Below, piece after piece: positions 62,550-64,000 of a stretch of DNA of 64,000 nt. The stretch comes from CAVURW01 sp963743595 (GTDB lineage: Bacteria > Verrucomicrobiota > Verrucomicrobiia > Methylacidiphilales > UBA1321), in the NCBI GenBank assembly GCA_963743595.1, contig CAVURW010000259.1:62001-126000 (forward strand), read 5' to 3'. Both the position numbers and the translations under genes were made by a program. Below the pieces are notes generated by a model. The model had not been told where the DNA came from. It saw nothing but the letters and a program-made list of their open reading frames with translations, and made no database searches. How positions within the stretch are numbered: position 1 is the first letter of the stretch; every line of letters begins with the position of its first letter.

Positions 62550-64000
62550 ATGATTCGCGTCGCTGACTTTATCTTTCGCACACTCGCCGATCTCGGCCAT
62601 CGCCATGTCTTCATGGTCTCCGGCGGCGGGGCGATGCACCTGAACGACGCCCTGGGCCGGGAGACGCGTCTCAAGTACATTTGTTGCCATCACGAACAAG
62701 CCTGCGCCATGGCTGCGGAAGGCTACGCGCGGATCGTAAATGACCTCGGAATTCTCTGTGTCACCAGCGGTCCCGGAGGCATTAACGCGCTGAACGGCGT
62801 GTTTGGCGCGTGGACCGATTCCATCCCCATGCTCATCGTTTCCGGCCAGATGAAACGTGAGACCCTCCTCTCGACCTACGGCCTGCAAGGCAAACTTCGC
62901 CAGTTGGGCGATCAGGAAGTCGATATCATCTCCATGGTGAAATCGATCACCAAGTACAGCCATTGCGTCACCGACCCGCTCTCCATTCGCTACCACCTGG
63001 AACGCGCCATCCACCTCGCCACCAGCGGGCGCCCCGGCCCGGTCTGGCTCGATATCCCCATCGATGTCCAATCGACTAAGATCGATCCCGCCACGCTAGC
63101 GCCCTATGAACTGAGCGAAGACTCTCCAGCCTGGCTCACCTCGACTGCATTAGAGCCCATCGTTCACGATATTGTTAAGCGCATTCGTCAGGCCGAGCGC
63201 CCCGTTATTCTCGCCGGAACGGGTGTCCGCCTGGCCGATGCCTTGCCCGAATTCAACCAGCTCATTGATGCCTTGCATATTCCGGTAACCACTGCTTGGA
63301 CGCATGACTTACTTCCTTCCGATCACCCGTCGTTTGTGGGACGGCAAGGCACCATTGGCACGCGCTCCGGTAACTTTGCTGTACAAAACGCCGATTTCGT
63401 TCTCATCCTCGGCTCGCGTCTGTGTATTCGCCAGATCAGCTATAATTGGACGAGCTTTGCCCGGCACGCCTTCACGGTGCAGGTGGATATCGACGCCGCA
63501 GAGCTGAGCAAACCGAGCTTTAAAGCGAACCTTCCCATCCACGCCGATGCCAAGGAGTTCCTGGCTGCGTTGCTGAAAGAACTCGGTCCAAAATATGAGC
63601 CGCAACGGCAACACAGCTCCTGGCTTCAGTGGTGTAAGGAGCGGTTTGCGCTCTATCCGGCCGTGCTCCCGCATCATCGGGTCGCCACGCCCGGCACCAT
63701 AAATCAATACCACTTTATCGAACTGCTTTTCGCAGCGTCGGCCCCCGGCGATATCTTCGCGTGCGGTGACGCCACGGCCTGCATCACGCCCTTTCAAGCC
63801 GGACTGCTGAAGCGCGATCAGCGGCTCTTTAGCAATTCCGGTTCGGCCTCTATGGGCTATGATTTACCTGCAGCAATCGGGGCTGCACTCGCCGCCGCAC
63901 CGGGACAGCAGGTCATCTGCTTGGCGGGCGATGGCTCCATCCAAATGAACGTGCAGGAACTCGCGACGGTGGCTCATCACCGGTTACCGATTAAGATCTT
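62550..64000 (+). CDS. Thiamine diphosphate-dependent enzyme, acetolactate synthase-like, 3' end beyond window
   Basis: 483 residues are visible from ATG 62550. The N-terminal domain has VFMVSGGGAMHLND and HHEQACAMAAEGYAR with the activating Glu, then VTSGPGGINALNGVFGAWTD. The central domain has ERPVILAGTGVRLADALPEF. The ThDP-binding domain has SGSASMGYDLPAAIGAALAA and the start of the GDG motif GDGSIQMNVQELATVA. It looks like acetolactate-synthase-like enzymes found in polysaccharide clusters rather than IlvB itself, but the reaction cannot be fixed from this part. Confidence 0.88.
   Translation, partial: MIRVADFIFRTLADLGHRHVFMVSGGGAMHLNDALGRETRLKYICCHHEQACAMAAEGYARIVNDLGILCVTSGPGGINALNGVFGAWTDSIPMLIVSGQMKRETLLSTYGLQGKLRQLGDQEVDIISMVKSITKYSHCVTDPLSIRYHLERAIHLATSGRPGPVWLDIPIDVQSTKIDPATLAPYELSEDSPAWLTSTALEPIVHDIVKRIRQAERPVILAGTGVRLADALPEFNQLIDALHIPVTTAWTHDLLPSDHPSFVGRQGTIGTRSGNFAVQNADFVLILGSRLCIRQISYNWTSFARHAFTVQVDIDAAELSKPSFKANLPIHADAKEFLAALLKELGPKYEPQRQHSSWLQWCKERFALYPAVLPHHRVATPGTINQYHFIELLFAASAPGDIFACGDATACITPFQAGLLKRDQRLFSNSGSASMGYDLPAAIGAALAAAPGQQVICLAGDGSIQMNVQELATVAHHRLPIKI

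Noticed and set aside
1..64000. Search by eye for tRNA, rRNA, tmRNA and riboswitches
   Set aside because: No cloverleaf with a TTCGANTC arm and no conserved rRNA text was found; small RNAs cannot be excluded without covariance models.

Overview
The window looks like a chromosomal segment of a free-living Verrucomicrobium, most likely in the Chthoniobacterales/Spartobacteria range. This is inferred from gene style, not from a marker gene, because no rRNA or tRNA gene was seen. The hints are long Pro-Thr linkers, LamG/RHS exoproteins, a pseudopilin resembling the verrucomicrobial prepilin cassettes, SEC-C and WxxGxW small proteins, squalene-hopene cyclase, three-part transhydrogenase genes, and dispersed CCTGGGT-type hairpin repeats.

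Layout. 1-9.2 kb is mostly housekeeping: a cut-off ComF-like gene, a small membrane protein, pntAA-pntAB-pntB, a secreted glycosidase, a tightly overlapping sigma factor/zinc anti-sigma/ruvC string, a YajQ-type protein, an EVE protein, and a decayed transposase. 9.2-15.8 kb holds a large secreted clan-A glycosidase, a phytanoyl-CoA dioxygenase-like enzyme with a divergent AraC and a nearby LacI regulator, and an orphan pseudopilin. 16.2-35.4 kb is the accessory island. A 137-bp repeat occurs at its left edge and, inverted, about 17.3 kb to the right. Between the copies lie a truncated KAP NTPase, gene-poor DNA, a pair of small membrane-anchored paralogues, a 2361-residue exported multidomain protein, a 2154-residue exported RHS/YD-repeat protein with a nuclease-like C-terminus, and a pentapeptide-repeat protein that is a good immunity candidate. 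A FecR protein and a cluster of palindromic repeats follow, then a two-gene cassette with a nucleotidyltransferase-like protein.

36.5-40.3 kb holds rsmE-dnaJ-grpE and a class-I amidotransferase. 40.4-44.2 kb is a tandem duplication of a large uncharacterised gene together with its leader; the second copy is frameshifted. 44.4-53 kb holds a deaminase, a transmembrane coiled-coil protein, smpB, obgE-rpmA-rplU, squalene-hopene cyclase and lipoproteins. 53-64 kb holds a broken SEC-C gene, rpoN, an unusual FKBP-like protein, a DUF4265 protein, twin lipoproteins ahead of thyA, a prepilin peptidase, a rhodanese, a GT87-like membrane glycosyltransferase, and a ThDP-dependent enzyme cut by the window end.

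How the genes work together. The strongest candidate for an undescribed system is the 19.3-33.5 kb operon. The giant adhesin-like protein and the RHS protein overlap by 4 bp (ATGA), both carry Sec signals, and the pentapeptide protein starts 5 bp after the RHS stop. I read it as an exported contact-dependent toxin with a possible DNA-mimic immunity protein. The pseudopilin and the prepilin peptidase could serve one type II/IV secretion machine, although they are 44 kb apart. All functions are inferred from sequence reading; no database search was possible.
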